Of a stretch of 64,000 nt of DNA, positions 54,175-63,171 are shown in pieces. The translations under genes were made by a program, and so were the position numbers. How positions within the stretch are numbered: the first letter of the stretch is position 1; the number at the start of each line of letters is the position of its first letter. The stretch is from Gilvimarinus xylanilyticus (GTDB lineage Bacteria > Pseudomonadota > Gammaproteobacteria > Pseudomonadales > Cellvibrionaceae): contig NZ_JAMFTH010000005.1 of the NCBI RefSeq assembly GCF_024195295.1, positions 214,420 to 278,419 of the forward strand, in the 5' to 3' direction. A model generated the notes under the pieces. The model worked only from the letters and a program-made list of their open reading frames with translations, was not told the DNA's origin and made no database searches.

Positions 54175-56004
54175 ATGCTCGCAGTGTGGCGCCATTTGGC
54201 GCTTAAAATAATCTTGTTGCTTGCCAGCGTGGCTTGCTTGATGACAGCTTCAAACTGGGGCGGCCTTGGTGTTGCCGATGTCACTTTGCATCGCGACGGG
54301 CAGACCCAGTCGCTGGCAAGCTTGCCGCTGTCGCGCTCGCTGACAGGCGATTACAGTATTTCCCTTAGCTTGGACTCTCGCGGTAAAGAGTCAGTGGCGC
54401 TGCGGCTGATTCCCGACGATGAGCTGCACGCGGTCACCCTTAACGGCGAGCCGGTGTCTTTGCAGAAGTTCTCTCGCAGCCAGCGCCGCGACTATAGCAA
54501 GGGCTTGGTCTTGCCCCTTGCGGGTTTAAACCCCGAGGCGCCCAATACCTTGCGCTTTGAGCTGAGTAACGCCAGTAACCCCGCGGGTTTTGACTTGCGC
54601 CCGGTGGCCAGTTTTAGCGCGGCGCAAATGGGTTTAGTGGTGTTCGCCTTTTTACTGCTCGCCGCTGCACTGTATCGCCCGCTGCCCATTAGCAAGGGGC
54701 AGGGGTTGGTGCTGGCGCTGGGTTTAATCGCCTGCCTAGTTTATTTATCCCAGACAGATTCTTACACCCGAACCTTTGATGTTTACGAGGGCGGCGGCCA
54801 TCGGGATTACATTCACTATGTGATCGAGCACAAAAGTTTTCCCCCGGCCTCGGAGGGCTGGGAATACCATCAGCCGCCTGCGTATTACACCCTGGCCGCG
54901 CTGGTGAAGGTCTTGTGGGTAGAGGCGGATGGCGACGATGATCGCTGGGGCCAGTGGTTGGCCCTGTGGCTGTGGGCGATCTTTTTGTGGGCCTCGCTGG
55001 CCGCGCTGCGCTTGGCGTTTCGCGCCCATCCCGGGGCCTTGCTGCTGGCCAGTGTAGCGCTGTGTCTGTGGCCCTCGGGTATCGTGCACAGCATTCGCAT
55101 TGGCAATGATGTGCCTTTGTACACCTTTTACGCGTTGGGTTTTTATTTTTGTCTGCGCTGGTGGCAAACGGGCGCCAGCCGTGCGCTGGCGTGGGCGGCG
55201 TTTTGGGCCGCCTGTGCGCTGCTAACCAAGTCCAACGCGCTGGCACTGTGGGCGGTGCTGGGGTGTTTGTGGTTTTTGCGCTCGGCGCGGCACGGGCGAG
55301 CACTTTTCCTTTTGCCCAGGTATCGCACCCAGGCGCTCCGGGCGATGGGTATTTTAGGGGGCTTTTTTGCCGTGGCGGTGGCGCTGAATCTGGGGGATAA
55401 CCTCTGGCACTACTGGCAAGGTGAATCCGCCGACTGGTTATTGTCCAATGTCAGTACCACGATTAACCCCGGGTTACAGGTCGCCAATAAGCCCTTTAAC
55501 TATCTGGTGTTGGATATCGCCACTTATCTGCAGTACCCGTTTATCAGCAGTTGGGATGATCAGTACGGACGACAGTATTTTTGGAATTATCTGTTGCGCT
55601 CCAGTTTGTCGTCGGAGTTTTTCTACCAGGGACAGGCACTGGCCCTGTGGGGCAAGGTGAACGGTGTTTTGCTGCTGGCGATGCTGGTGGGGCAAATCTA
55701 CTTTGCCGCCATCTACCATAGCACTCTTGCAGCCTCGCAGCGCTGGCGGCGTCTTTACCGGGCTGCGCCCTGGCTGTTGGCCATTGTCTTTCCGCTACTG
55801 TTGCTGCTGGCGTATCGCATCAAAGTGCCGCTGTCGTGCAATACCGATTTCCGCTATGTGTATATGCTGCTGGTGCCTTTGTTGTATGTATCGGCCCGGG
55901 TGTGGACGCGGCAGTGCCAGTGGCTGGCCAAGGCGCTCGCCTTGGCGGCGCCTTTGATTGGCCTGCTGAGTGTGTTCTGGCTGGCGGTTTTACTACAACA
56001 GTGA
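54175..56004 (+). CDS. Polytopic GT-C-like membrane protein (GT39/ArnT-like)
   Basis: 609 aa with about 11-12 TM helices. Following the first luminal loop, DVYEGGGHRDYIHYVIEHKSFPPASEGWEYHQPPAYYTLAAL fits the pattern of lipid-linked sugar transferases (GT-C fold: acidic residues then a His/Asp-rich loop before TM3), as in ArnT or GT39 proteins. FWAACALLTKSNALALW and the last TM pair are typical. Substrate is unknown; glycan or lipid A modification is possible. The N-terminal extracytoplasmic domain of about 110 residues (about 35-145) is unusual. It converges on lldD, overlapping its end by 12 bp. The ribosome site is weak. Confidence 0.8.
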   Translation: MLAVWRHLALKIILLLASVACLMTASNWGGLGVADVTLHRDGQTQSLASLPLSRSLTGDYSISLSLDSRGKESVALRLIPDDELHAVTLNGEPVSLQKFSRSQRRDYSKGLVLPLAGLNPEAPNTLRFELSNASNPAGFDLRPVASFSAAQMGLVVFAFLLLAAALYRPLPISKGQGLVLALGLIACLVYLSQTDSYTRTFDVYEGGGHRDYIHYVIEHKSFPPASEGWEYHQPPAYYTLAALVKVLWVEADGDDDRWGQWLALWLWAIFLWASLAALRLAFRAHPGALLLASVALCLWPSGIVHSIRIGNDVPLYTFYALGFYFCLRWWQTGASRALAWAAFWAACALLTKSNALALWAVLGCLWFLRSARHGRALFLLPRYRTQALRAMGILGGFFAVAVALNLGDNLWHYWQGESADWLLSNVSTTINPGLQVANKPFNYLVLDIATYLQYPFISSWDDQYGRQYFWNYLLRSSLSSEFFYQGQALALWGKVNGVLLLAMLVGQIYFAAIYHSTLAASQRWRRLYRAAPWLLAIVFPLLLLLAYRIKVPLSCNTDFRYVYMLLVPLLYVSARVWTRQCQWLAKALALAAPLIGLLSVFWLAVLLQQ

Positions 56005-57147
56005 GCGCTCAATTAGAACGTCGCGAGTGATCTGCTCGGTGCGGGTGCAGCCGGTTAGCGCCATGGCCACACGCATTTCTTTGGCAAAGCATTCGATAAT
56101 CTCGGCCACACCTTGCTCGCCCCCAGCGGCCAGGCCGTAAACCCAGGGGCGGCCAATCATTACCGCGCTGGCGCCCAACGCGAGGGCGCGCACAATGTCC
56201 ACCCCGGTGCGTACGCCCGAGTCCAGGAGAATATCTAACCGGCCGTCCACCGCCTGACTAATGGCGGGCAGGGCGGCAATGCTGGAGCTGGCGCCATCCA
56301 GCTGGCGTCCGCCGTGGTTGCTGACCACAATGCCGTCGGCGCCGGTAGCCAATGCCGCGCGGGCGTCTTCCGGGTCGAGAATGCCTTTGATCACCAGTTT
56401 GCCTTTCCACAGCTGGCGAATCTCGGCCATATCGTCCCAGGTGACGGTGGGGTCAAAGTTTTGCGCCATCCAGCCCCAAAACTCGTCAATGCCGGCGTTA
56501 TCTCCCAATACCGGAGCGATATTACCCAGGCTGTGGGGGCGACCCCACAGGCCTACATCCCAGGCCCAGCGGGGTTTTACCATGGCTTGGCCCGCGCGGG
56601 CGAACTTGCGTCGCCAGGCACTGCCGCCGGATAAACCGCTGCGAATGTCCCGGTAGCGGGTGGCGGGTACGGGCATATCCACGGTAAAAATCAGGGTGCG
56701 GCAGCCCGCTTCCCAGGCGCGCTCTAGCATGGCTTTAAGAAAGCCGCGATCGCGAATCATGTACAGCTGAAACCAGAAGCCGGAACCGGCTTTTTGCGCC
56801 ACTTCGTCTACCGAGCAGGCGGAGACGGTGCTTAGGCAAAAGGGAACCTCGGCTTTTTGCGCCGCGCGCACGGCTTGCACTTCGCCCCGGCGGGCGTTGA
56901 GCCCGGCAATACCCACAGGTGCCAGTACCAGCGGCAGGCTGGCAGATTGCCCCAGAATATGGGTGGCGGTGGTGGTGTTATCGACATTTTGCAGCACCCG
57001 TTGGCGCAGGCTATAGCGTTCAAAATCACTCTGGTTACGGCGCAGGGTAGATTCGCTAAAGGACCCGCCGTCGATATACTCGAATAAAAATTTGGGCAGG
57101 CGCCGCTGGGCGAGCCGGCGGTAGTCGCTGACGCTGGCTGGTATCAT
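55993..57147 (-). CDS. lldD: FMN-dependent L-lactate dehydrogenase
   Basis: 384 aa from the ATG at 57147 (MIPASVSDYRRLAQRRLPKF), the usual LldD start with AAGAG upstream; the open frame begins 8 codons earlier at 57171. The alpha-hydroxy-acid oxidase fold shows LFEYIDGGSFSEST, the FMN region LAPVGIAGLNARRGEVQAVRAAQK, CLSTVSACSVDEVA, VIKGILDPEDARAAL and the catalytic SNHGGRQLDGA with DSGVRTGVDIVRALALGA. It oxidises L-lactate to pyruvate, feeding the quinone pool. It diverges from fucP, and the fucose pathway yields L-lactate, so pairing makes metabolic sense. Confidence 0.9.
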   Translation of the reverse strand: MIPASVSDYRRLAQRRLPKFLFEYIDGGSFSESTLRRNQSDFERYSLRQRVLQNVDNTTTATHILGQSASLPLVLAPVGIAGLNARRGEVQAVRAAQKAEVPFCLSTVSACSVDEVAQKAGSGFWFQLYMIRDRGFLKAMLERAWEAGCRTLIFTVDMPVPATRYRDIRSGLSGGSAWRRKFARAGQAMVKPRWAWDVGLWGRPHSLGNIAPVLGDNAGIDEFWGWMAQNFDPTVTWDDMAEIRQLWKGKLVIKGILDPEDARAALATGADGIVVSNHGGRQLDGASSSIAALPAISQAVDGRLDILLDSGVRTGVDIVRALALGASAVMIGRPWVYGLAAGGEQGVAEIIECFAKEMRVAMALTGCTRTEQITRDVLIERSLL

Positions 57148-57186
57148 AGGCAGGCTCTTTATGAATTTCATTTTAAATATAAATTG

Positions 57187-57200
57187 AATTTTACTTGCAA
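57187..57200. promoter_or_regulatory. Shared motif AATTTTACTTG upstream of fucP/lldD
   Basis: AATTTTACTTGCAA lies in the short intergenic region between lldD and fucP. The same 11-bp core AATTTTACTTG recurs at 60523-60533 before the aldo/keto reductase gene. It may be an operator for the IclR-type regulator encoded between them; there is no direct proof. Confidence 0.45.
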
Positions 57201-57255
57201 ATTTAGCCGTGGTATACAGGATGCAAATAAAATAACAATAGTGACCGGAGGAGAT

Positions 57256-58542
57256 GTGACAGTATCACATGCCCAGGCAAAACCGTTTACCGGGGCCCGA
57301 TTATGGGTCCCTCTGTTTTTAATTGTCAGCCTCTTTTTTATGTGGGGGGTGGCCAATAATCTTAACGATATTTTAATTACCCAGTTTAAAAAGGCCTTTG
57401 TGCTCTCCGATTTACAGTCGGGTCTGGTGCAGTCGGCGTTTTACTTTGGTTATTTTGTCTTTGCTATTCCCGCCGCCCTGGCCATGAAATGCTTTGGTTA
57501 TCGCGCGGCGATTGTGTTTGGCTTATTGCTCTACGCCGCCGGGGCCGCGCTGTTTTATCCCGCCGCCCAGGCCCACGAGTACGCTTACTTTTTAGCGGCA
57601 CTGTTTATTATCGCCAGTGGTCTGTCGTTTTTGGAAACCTCGGCCAACCCCTTAATTGTCGCCATGGGCGACCCGGATACCGCCGAACGCCGTCTGAACT
57701 TTGCCCAGTCGTTTAATTCTCTGGGTACCATTTCGGGGGTGTTGATCGGGCGCGAGTTTATTCTCTCGGGGGTGGAGCACAGCTCCGAAGAGCTGGCGGC
57801 CATGAGCGATGTCCAACAGACCGCGTTTTACACCAGCGAGGTGCAGGCGGTGGCGGGGCCCTACCTGGCCATTGCGGCGGTGGTGCTGTTTTGGGCGCTG
57901 TGTGTGGCGCTGGTGAAGTTTCCCGCGCTGGCGCGCTCGCCCGCTGACGAACCAAAAGGGTTTTGTCTGGCGGATTTTAAAGCACTGTTGGGGCGCGGGC
58001 ATTATTGTTTCGGGGTGACGGCGCAGTTTTTCTATGTGGGGGCGCAGGTTTGCATCTGGAGTTTTATGATCCGCTACGGCCAGGAGGTTATGCCCGGCAC
58101 GGGTGAGAAAACGCTGGCTACCTATCTGACGCTGTCGTTGGTGGCGTTTATGGTGGGCCGCTTTTTTGCCACCTGGCTGATGGGCTATATCAAACCGGCG
58201 CGCCTGATGGCCTGGTATGCGCTGCTTAACATCGCCCTGTGTGCCTTTGCCATGCTTGCGGCTAATCACGCGGGGCTGGTGGCCCTGGCCGCGACCAGTT
58301 TCTTTATGTCGCTGATGTTTCCCACCATTTTCGCCCTCAGTATTAAAGGCCTGGGGGCCGAAGCCAAGGCCGGCTCGTCGCTGTTGATTATGGCGATTAT
58401 TGGCGGCGCTATTCTCACCGCCCTGATGGGGCTGATATCGGATTTAACCAGTATGCACACGGCGGTCATTGTGCCCTTGCTGTGTTTTGCTGTGGTTTGG
58501 CTGTTTGCCCGTCAATGTCAGCGAGGGGCGGTGAGTGTCTGA
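57256..58542 (+). CDS. fucP: L-fucose:H+ symporter (MFS)
   Basis: 428 aa from a GTG at 57256 (GGAGGAG just upstream); the open frame extends 24 codons further without membrane sequence. Twelve TM helices of the FucP subgroup of MFS: FFMWGVANNLNDILITQFKKAFVLSDLQSGLVQSAFYFGYFVFAIPAA, the family hallmark, then SFLETSANPLIVAMGDP and QVCIWSFMIRYGQ. It is the first gene after the divergent promoter region of the fucose cluster and overlaps the lactonase gene by 8 bp. Confidence 0.92.
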   Translation: MTVSHAQAKPFTGARLWVPLFLIVSLFFMWGVANNLNDILITQFKKAFVLSDLQSGLVQSAFYFGYFVFAIPAALAMKCFGYRAAIVFGLLLYAAGAALFYPAAQAHEYAYFLAALFIIASGLSFLETSANPLIVAMGDPDTAERRLNFAQSFNSLGTISGVLIGREFILSGVEHSSEELAAMSDVQQTAFYTSEVQAVAGPYLAIAAVVLFWALCVALVKFPALARSPADEPKGFCLADFKALLGRGHYCFGVTAQFFYVGAQVCIWSFMIRYGQEVMPGTGEKTLATYLTLSLVAFMVGRFFATWLMGYIKPARLMAWYALLNIALCAFAMLAANHAGLVALAATSFFMSLMFPTIFALSIKGLGAEAKAGSSLLIMAIIGGAILTALMGLISDLTSMHTAVIVPLLCFAVVWLFARQCQRGAVSV

Positions 58543-59428
58543 GTTTGCGATCATTGATGCTCACCAGCACTGTTGGCAGTTGGCCAATACCCGGTGGCCT
58601 ACGCCCGATCTGGCGACTATTTATCGCGATTTTGGCCCGCCCGATTTTCTCGCCGCCTGTGCGGGGGGCAAGGTAGCAGGCTCGGTGCTGGTGCAATCGC
58701 AGCCAGCGGCGGCCGATACCGATTATTTACTGGCCCAGGCCGAGGCTCATCCGCATATTCTGGGGGTGGTGGGTTGGATTGATTTGGCCGCTGACGATGC
58801 TCCCGAGCAGATCGCGCGCCGCGCCGCCCACCCCGCTTTTTGCGGGGTAAGGCCCATGCTGCAGGCGCTGCCCGATGATGCCTGGATTGCCGGACCCCAG
58901 TGCGACGCCGGGCTGGAGGCTTTGGCTGCACATAAATTGTGCTTTGACGCGCTGATTTGTAGTCGGCATTTGCCCTACATCGAGCAAATCGCTATTCGTC
59001 ACCCGAACCTGTCTATTGTGCTCGATCACGGTGCTAAACCGGATATTGCGGCGGGCCAATGGCACACTTGGCACCAGGGGTTAAGCCGCTTGGCGGCGCT
59101 CCCCAATGTCTGGTGCAAGCTGTCGGGGTTAATAACCGAGGCCCGCGCCGGCGCCGACATGGCCGCCGTGCAGCCCTATGCCGAGGCTATTTTGCAGCTG
59201 TTTGGCCCCCGCCGGGTGATCTGGGGCAGCGATTGGCCAGTGTTAAACCTCGCCACAAGTTACGATCAGTGGCTGGCTTATTGCAAACAGCTGGTACAAT
59301 TATTCACCAAGGATTCTCAGGCGGCGATATTGCGTGACAACGCTGTCGCGTTTTACGACCTGAAGACCAATAAAAACAAACTTTTTGAGCAGCGACACGA
59401 TGACAGAAACGTTAGCAAACAAGTCTGA
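58535..59428 (+). CDS. Amidohydrolase-fold sugar lactonase, probable L-fuconolactonase
   Basis: 297 aa of the amidohydrolase_2/COG3618 family that hydrolyses sugar lactones. Metal ligands H10 and H12 are in IDAHQHCW, with further His and Asp in IVLDHGAKPD and WGSDWPVLNLA. It starts with GTG inside the end of fucP (GAGGGG upstream), so translation is coupled. In the fucose pathway it would open L-fucono-lactone to L-fuconate. Lactone specificity cannot be read from sequence alone. Confidence 0.88.
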   Translation: MSEFAIIDAHQHCWQLANTRWPTPDLATIYRDFGPPDFLAACAGGKVAGSVLVQSQPAAADTDYLLAQAEAHPHILGVVGWIDLAADDAPEQIARRAAHPAFCGVRPMLQALPDDAWIAGPQCDAGLEALAAHKLCFDALICSRHLPYIEQIAIRHPNLSIVLDHGAKPDIAAGQWHTWHQGLSRLAALPNVWCKLSGLITEARAGADMAAVQPYAEAILQLFGPRRVIWGSDWPVLNLATSYDQWLAYCKQLVQLFTKDSQAAILRDNAVAFYDLKTNKNKLFEQRHDDRNVSKQV

Positions 59429-60197
59429 GGCTAAGGCCGAAGACAGCCGCAAATACAAGGCGCCCGCGCTGGAAAAAGGGCTGGATATTCTCGAGCTACT
59501 GGCCGCCACCAGCGAGCCTATGACCACCTCGCAAATGGCGGCTAAATTGGGCCGCTCGGTCAGCGAGTTGTTTCGGATGGTGCTGGCGCTGGAGTTTCGG
59601 GGTTATATAGCCCCTGCCACCGACGGGCGCGATGGTTACACCTTGTCGAACAAGTTGTTTACCCTGGGTATCGCCCGCGCGCCCACTAAAACCCTGCTGG
59701 AGATTGCCCTGCCGGTGATGGGCGCGCTGAGCCGCGAGATCGGTCAATCCTGCCACCTGGCGGTCGCGTCGGGGGACCAGATTGTGGTGATCGGGCGGAT
59801 TGAAAACCCCGGCGATCTGGGCTTTGCGGTGCGCATTGGCTATCGCCGGCCGTTGATTAAGTCGGCTTCGGGCAAAATCTTATACGGCTTTCAGGCGGAT
59901 GATTTGCAAGAGCCTATGCGCCAGTCGTTAAAGGCGGACGATAGCGCCGAGTTGGAGCAATTTATTGCCAGTGCCGCCCAGGCAAAGGTCGACGGTTACG
60001 TTCGTAAGCCCAGCGATTTTATTGACGGGGTAACGGATCTGTCGGTGCCGGTCATGGGTTACCGTGGCGCCCTGGCAGCACTGACAGTGCCCCATGTGGT
60101 GTACCACCCTGAACCTTGCAGCGTGGAGCGCGCCCTGGAGGGGCTGCAACAGGCCGCCCAGAAAATCTCCCAGCAGCTGTCCGAGCAAAGCCACTAA
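59400..60197 (+). CDS. IclR family transcriptional regulator
   Basis: 265 aa from the ATG at 59400, overlapping the lactonase end by 29 bp. The N-terminal winged helix (about 22-80; APALEKGLDILELLAA, TSQMAAKLGRSVSELFRMVLALEFRGYI) and the C-terminal ligand domain (about 90-260; SCHLAVASGDQIVVIGRIE, VTDLSVPVMGYRGALAALTVP) are typical. It likely controls the fucose genes around it, with fucose, fuconate or a keto-deoxy intermediate as the signal. The shared AATTTTACTTG sites are candidate operators. Confidence 0.9.
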   Translation: MTETLANKSEAKAEDSRKYKAPALEKGLDILELLAATSEPMTTSQMAAKLGRSVSELFRMVLALEFRGYIAPATDGRDGYTLSNKLFTLGIARAPTKTLLEIALPVMGALSREIGQSCHLAVASGDQIVVIGRIENPGDLGFAVRIGYRRPLIKSASGKILYGFQADDLQEPMRQSLKADDSAELEQFIASAAQAKVDGYVRKPSDFIDGVTDLSVPVMGYRGALAALTVPHVVYHPEPCSVERALEGLQQAAQKISQQLSEQSH

Positions 60198-60573
60198 ACG
60201 CCTTTGACGCCGGGGTGCTTTTAGCAGCACCCTGAGTCCCTGCAGCGCACTTTGCGCCCGTGCCTGGTTTGAGCCTAGCGGTTTCCCGCGTCCTCGGTCC
60301 CTCTCCCGAACGGCAACCCGCAACTCCAGCGGGTTTAGGTTTTCTCCGTCAGTGGTTCCTTCCAGTGCGCCGAATCGTGTGTATGTGGGCTTAAAACTTC
60401 TTAAATTTGCCCCCTGCTGCCGAGTCTACCTGTCGCAGGTATTAACGACCTGTTATCTTATGGTTTATGTGACTTTTAGTTGACCCGGAAGGCTGAAACC
60501 GGTTGACTTTTAGTGCCTATTAAATTTTACTTGTGAGTATATTTTTAATTATAAAAAAGGTTGGTTCTTCGCC
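60198..60573. promoter_or_regulatory. Regulatory gap between iclR and the aldo/keto reductase gene
   Basis: 376 bp with no credible gene. A weak hairpin (GGGTGCT/AGCACCC at 60213-60232) follows iclR. Near the end, GACTTTTAGT occurs twice (about 60471 and 60505), and TTGACT (60503-60508), 17 bp, TTTACT (60526-60531) forms a plausible promoter. The AATTTTACTTG motif overlaps the -10 region, well placed for repression. Confidence 0.55.
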
Positions 60574-61593
60574 GTGAATCTTTCGCCGCGTCGCCGTGTG
60601 GCTAATACCCAAGTTTATTTACCGCCTTTGGGCATGGGAGCGGCGCCCTTGGGTAATTTGTATCGCGAGATCAGTGATACCCAGGCAAGGCTCGCGGTAC
60701 AGGCGGCCCAGGCCTGCGGCATTGGCTATATCGATACCGCCCCGCACTATGGATTCGGGCTCAGTGAGAGTCGCCTGGGCGGCGTTCTGCCGGGGGCTGA
60801 CTGGCTGATTTCTACCAAGGTGGGGCGGCGCTTGGTGCCTATAGCGCCTGCCGAGCGCGCCGATGTGCGCCTGGGTTTTGCCGCTGCCCCGGATTTAAAG
60901 CCGGTATTTGATTACAGCTTTGCCGGGGTCATGGCCTCATTTGAAGCCTCGTTGCAACGCTTGGGGGTGAGCCACGTGGACATGGTTTTTGCCCACGATT
61001 TGGGCGAGCTGACTCACGGTGCCGAACACGAAGCCCACTGGCGGCAATTTTGTGAGGGCGGTATACGCGCCCTGCAACAGCTTAAAAATGAGGGCCGCAT
61101 CGGCGCCATTGGCCTGGGTGTGAACGAGGTCGCGGTGTGCGAGCGCGCCCTGGACGAGTTAGATATTGACGTGTTCTTGCTCGCGGGGCGTTACACCCTG
61201 CTGGAGCAGACCCCCTTGGCATCGCTGCTGCCGCGCTGCGCGGCGAGCGGCGTATCGGTGATCGCCGCGGGGCCATTTAATTCGGGCATTTTGGCCGCCG
61301 ATTTGGACGCCGAGGTGTTGCACTACAACTATCAACCGGCACCCGCCGATGTCATTGAGCGGGTGCGCCAACTGCGCGCTGTATGCACTGAATACCAAGT
61401 GCCGATTCAGGCCGCGGCGCTGCAGTTTCCCGCCGCTCATCCGCAGGTCGTGAGTGTGTTGGCGGGGTTTGCCAGTGCCGCCGAGGTGAATCAGGCGCAC
61501 CAGTGGCTACAAACACAGATACCTGCAGAGTTTTGGCGCGCACTGCAAGCGCGGGGGTTACTGCACCCGGATGCGCCAGTGCCAACGGAGTGA
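60574..61593 (+). CDS. Aldo/keto reductase, probable L-fucose 1-dehydrogenase
   Basis: 339 aa, an AKR TIM barrel. The catalytic tetrad can be placed as D54, Y59, K82 and H141 (IDTAPHYGFG, ISTKVG, FAHDLGEL). The sequence is of the D-threo-aldose/L-fucose dehydrogenase type (MGAAPLGNLYREISD, DWLISTKVGRRL, RRLGVSHVDMVFAHD). It starts with GTG at 60574; AAGG is rather far upstream. In the pathway it oxidises L-fucose to the lactone with NAD(P)+. It opens the second transcription segment, before the UxaA-type genes. Confidence 0.88.
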   Translation: MNLSPRRRVANTQVYLPPLGMGAAPLGNLYREISDTQARLAVQAAQACGIGYIDTAPHYGFGLSESRLGGVLPGADWLISTKVGRRLVPIAPAERADVRLGFAAAPDLKPVFDYSFAGVMASFEASLQRLGVSHVDMVFAHDLGELTHGAEHEAHWRQFCEGGIRALQQLKNEGRIGAIGLGVNEVAVCERALDELDIDVFLLAGRYTLLEQTPLASLLPRCAASGVSVIAAGPFNSGILAADLDAEVLHYNYQPAPADVIERVRQLRAVCTEYQVPIQAAALQFPAAHPQVVSVLAGFASAAEVNQAHQWLQTQIPAEFWRALQARGLLHPDAPVPTE

Positions 61594-61596
61594 TCT

Positions 61597-61923
61597 ATGA
61601 GTTCGACCCCAAGCGCCGCGCCCCAGGTGGTGTTGCTGCACCCGGACGACAATGTCCTGATCAGCGTGACGCCCCTTGCCCGCGGCAGTGTTATCGATTT
61701 TGAAGGGCGCGAGTATCGCCTTAACCAAGACCTGGCACTGGGGCACAAATTGGCGCGCCGTGACTTACCCGCTGGCACAAAAATTTTGCGCTACGGCGCG
61801 CCCATTGGCTCTTTGTACAGCGATGTCAAAGCGGGCGAGTGGGTACATATGCACAATTTGAAAAGCGATTATCTGGCCAGTCATACACGCCAGGGGCGGG
61901 CCCGGGGAGACAGTGGTGAATAA
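61597..61923 (+). CDS. UxaA-type dehydratase, N-terminal SAF domain subunit
   Basis: A 108-aa protein equivalent to the N-terminal SAF domain of altronate dehydratase (LHPDDNVLISVTPLARGS, RRDLPAGTKILRYGAPIG, and HMHNLKSDY). GHKLA carries the conserved His thought to help metal binding. In typical UxaA both parts are fused; here they are split into two overlapping genes. GGAG lies 6 nt before the ATG, and the gene overlaps the next by 8-11 bp, so the subunits are coupled. It likely dehydrates L-fuconate with its partner. Confidence 0.87.
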   Translation: MSSTPSAAPQVVLLHPDDNVLISVTPLARGSVIDFEGREYRLNQDLALGHKLARRDLPAGTKILRYGAPIGSLYSDVKAGEWVHMHNLKSDYLASHTRQGRARGDSGE

Positions 61924-63142
61924 CAGCAGTCAACAGCAGGCGGCGCTGCGCGGTTATCCGCGCGCCGATGGCCGCAAAGGCATTCGCAATGTGGTGGTGG
62001 TGGCCTACTTGGTTGAGTGCGCTCACCATGTGAGCCGCCGGATTGTGACCCAGGCCGATCACAGCGAAGTGCACCTGATAGGTTTTCCCGGTTGCTACCC
62101 CAACGAATACGCCAGCGAGATGATGCGCGCAATATGCACTCACCCCAATGTGGGGGCTGCGCTGTTAGTCTCTTTGGGGTGCGAGAGTATGGACCGCGAC
62201 GCGCTCTTGCAGACTGTGCGCGAGTCCGGCCGCCTCGCCGAACTGTTGGTGATTCAGGAAACCGGTGGCACCGCCAGTACTATCGCCGAGGGTGTGCAGC
62301 GAGTGCAGCAAATGCGCACCCAGCTGGATGCCCAGCAGCCGGTGCCCATGGCCATTGAAGAATTAGTGGTGGGCACGATTTGCGGCGGCAGCGACGGCAC
62401 CAGTGGGGTTACTGCCAACCCGGCGGTGGGACGCTGTTTTGATGCGCTGGTGGCCGATGGCGCCGCCTGTATGTTCGAAGAGACCGGCGAGTTGATAGGC
62501 TGTGAAAACATCATGGCCGACCGCGCCGCGACCCCCGAGCTTGGCAAACTGATACAAGAATGCGTCGCCAAGGCTGAGCGCTATTACACCACCATGGGGT
62601 TTGGCAGCTTTGCCCCGGGTAATGCCGACGGCGGCCTGACAACCCTGGAAGAAAAATCCATGGGCGCCTATTCCAAATCGGGATCGTCACCCATCACCGG
62701 CTTGATTAAGCCCGGCGATGTTCCCCCCACCGGTGGCTTGTACCTGCTGGATGTTGTGCCCGACGGCGAGCCGCGTTTTGGTTTTCCCAATATTGCCGAC
62801 AACGCCGAAATTGTCGAAATGATCGCCTGTGGTTGTCATTTGACCTTGTTTACCACCGGGCGCGGTTCGGTGGTGGGCTCGGCGATCTCACCGGTCATAA
62901 AAATTTGCGCTAATCCCGATACCTACCAGCGTTTGTCTGGCGATATGGACGTTAACGCCGGAAAAATTTTGACCGGCGAGGCGACTCTGGATGAAGTGGG
63001 GCAGGAGATTTATCAGTGCGTGCTGGATGTTGCCACAGGCGGGCAGAGTGTTTCCGAGGCGCTGGGACATCAGGAATTTATTTTAACCTACAAATCCTTT
63101 GAGCCCATTGGCCCCGGCTGTTTGCCGGTGCGCCAGTTATAA
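61916..63142 (+). CDS. UxaA-type dehydratase, catalytic subunit (probable L-fuconate dehydratase)
   Basis: 408 aa from the GTG at 61916 (GGGGAGA upstream; a GTG one codon earlier is also open). The core of the altronate/galactarate dehydratase family is present: GYPRADGRKGIRNVVVV, LVSLGCESMD, VVGTICGGSDGTSGVTANPAVG, and FTTGRGSVVGSAISPVIKICANP. UxaA is an Fe- or Mn-dependent dehydratase acting on altronate or similar sugar acids. In this cluster the expected substrate is L-fuconate, giving 2-keto-3-deoxy-L-fuconate; this replaces the enolase-superfamily fuconate dehydratase known from other bacteria. Confidence 0.86.
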   Translation: MNNSSQQQAALRGYPRADGRKGIRNVVVVAYLVECAHHVSRRIVTQADHSEVHLIGFPGCYPNEYASEMMRAICTHPNVGAALLVSLGCESMDRDALLQTVRESGRLAELLVIQETGGTASTIAEGVQRVQQMRTQLDAQQPVPMAIEELVVGTICGGSDGTSGVTANPAVGRCFDALVADGAACMFEETGELIGCENIMADRAATPELGKLIQECVAKAERYYTTMGFGSFAPGNADGGLTTLEEKSMGAYSKSGSSPITGLIKPGDVPPTGGLYLLDVVPDGEPRFGFPNIADNAEIVEMIACGCHLTLFTTGRGSVVGSAISPVIKICANPDTYQRLSGDMDVNAGKILTGEATLDEVGQEIYQCVLDVATGGQSVSEALGHQEFILTYKSFEPIGPGCLPVRQL

Positions 63143-63171
63143 ATTGCGTTAGCCTACTGGATACAAGAATA

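Noticed and set aside
54689..55303. 204-codon minus-strand frame inside the GT-C-like gene
   Set aside because: It is antisense to an 11-12 helix membrane protein, with Pro/Thr/Arg-rich composition typical of shadow frames in GC-rich DNA.
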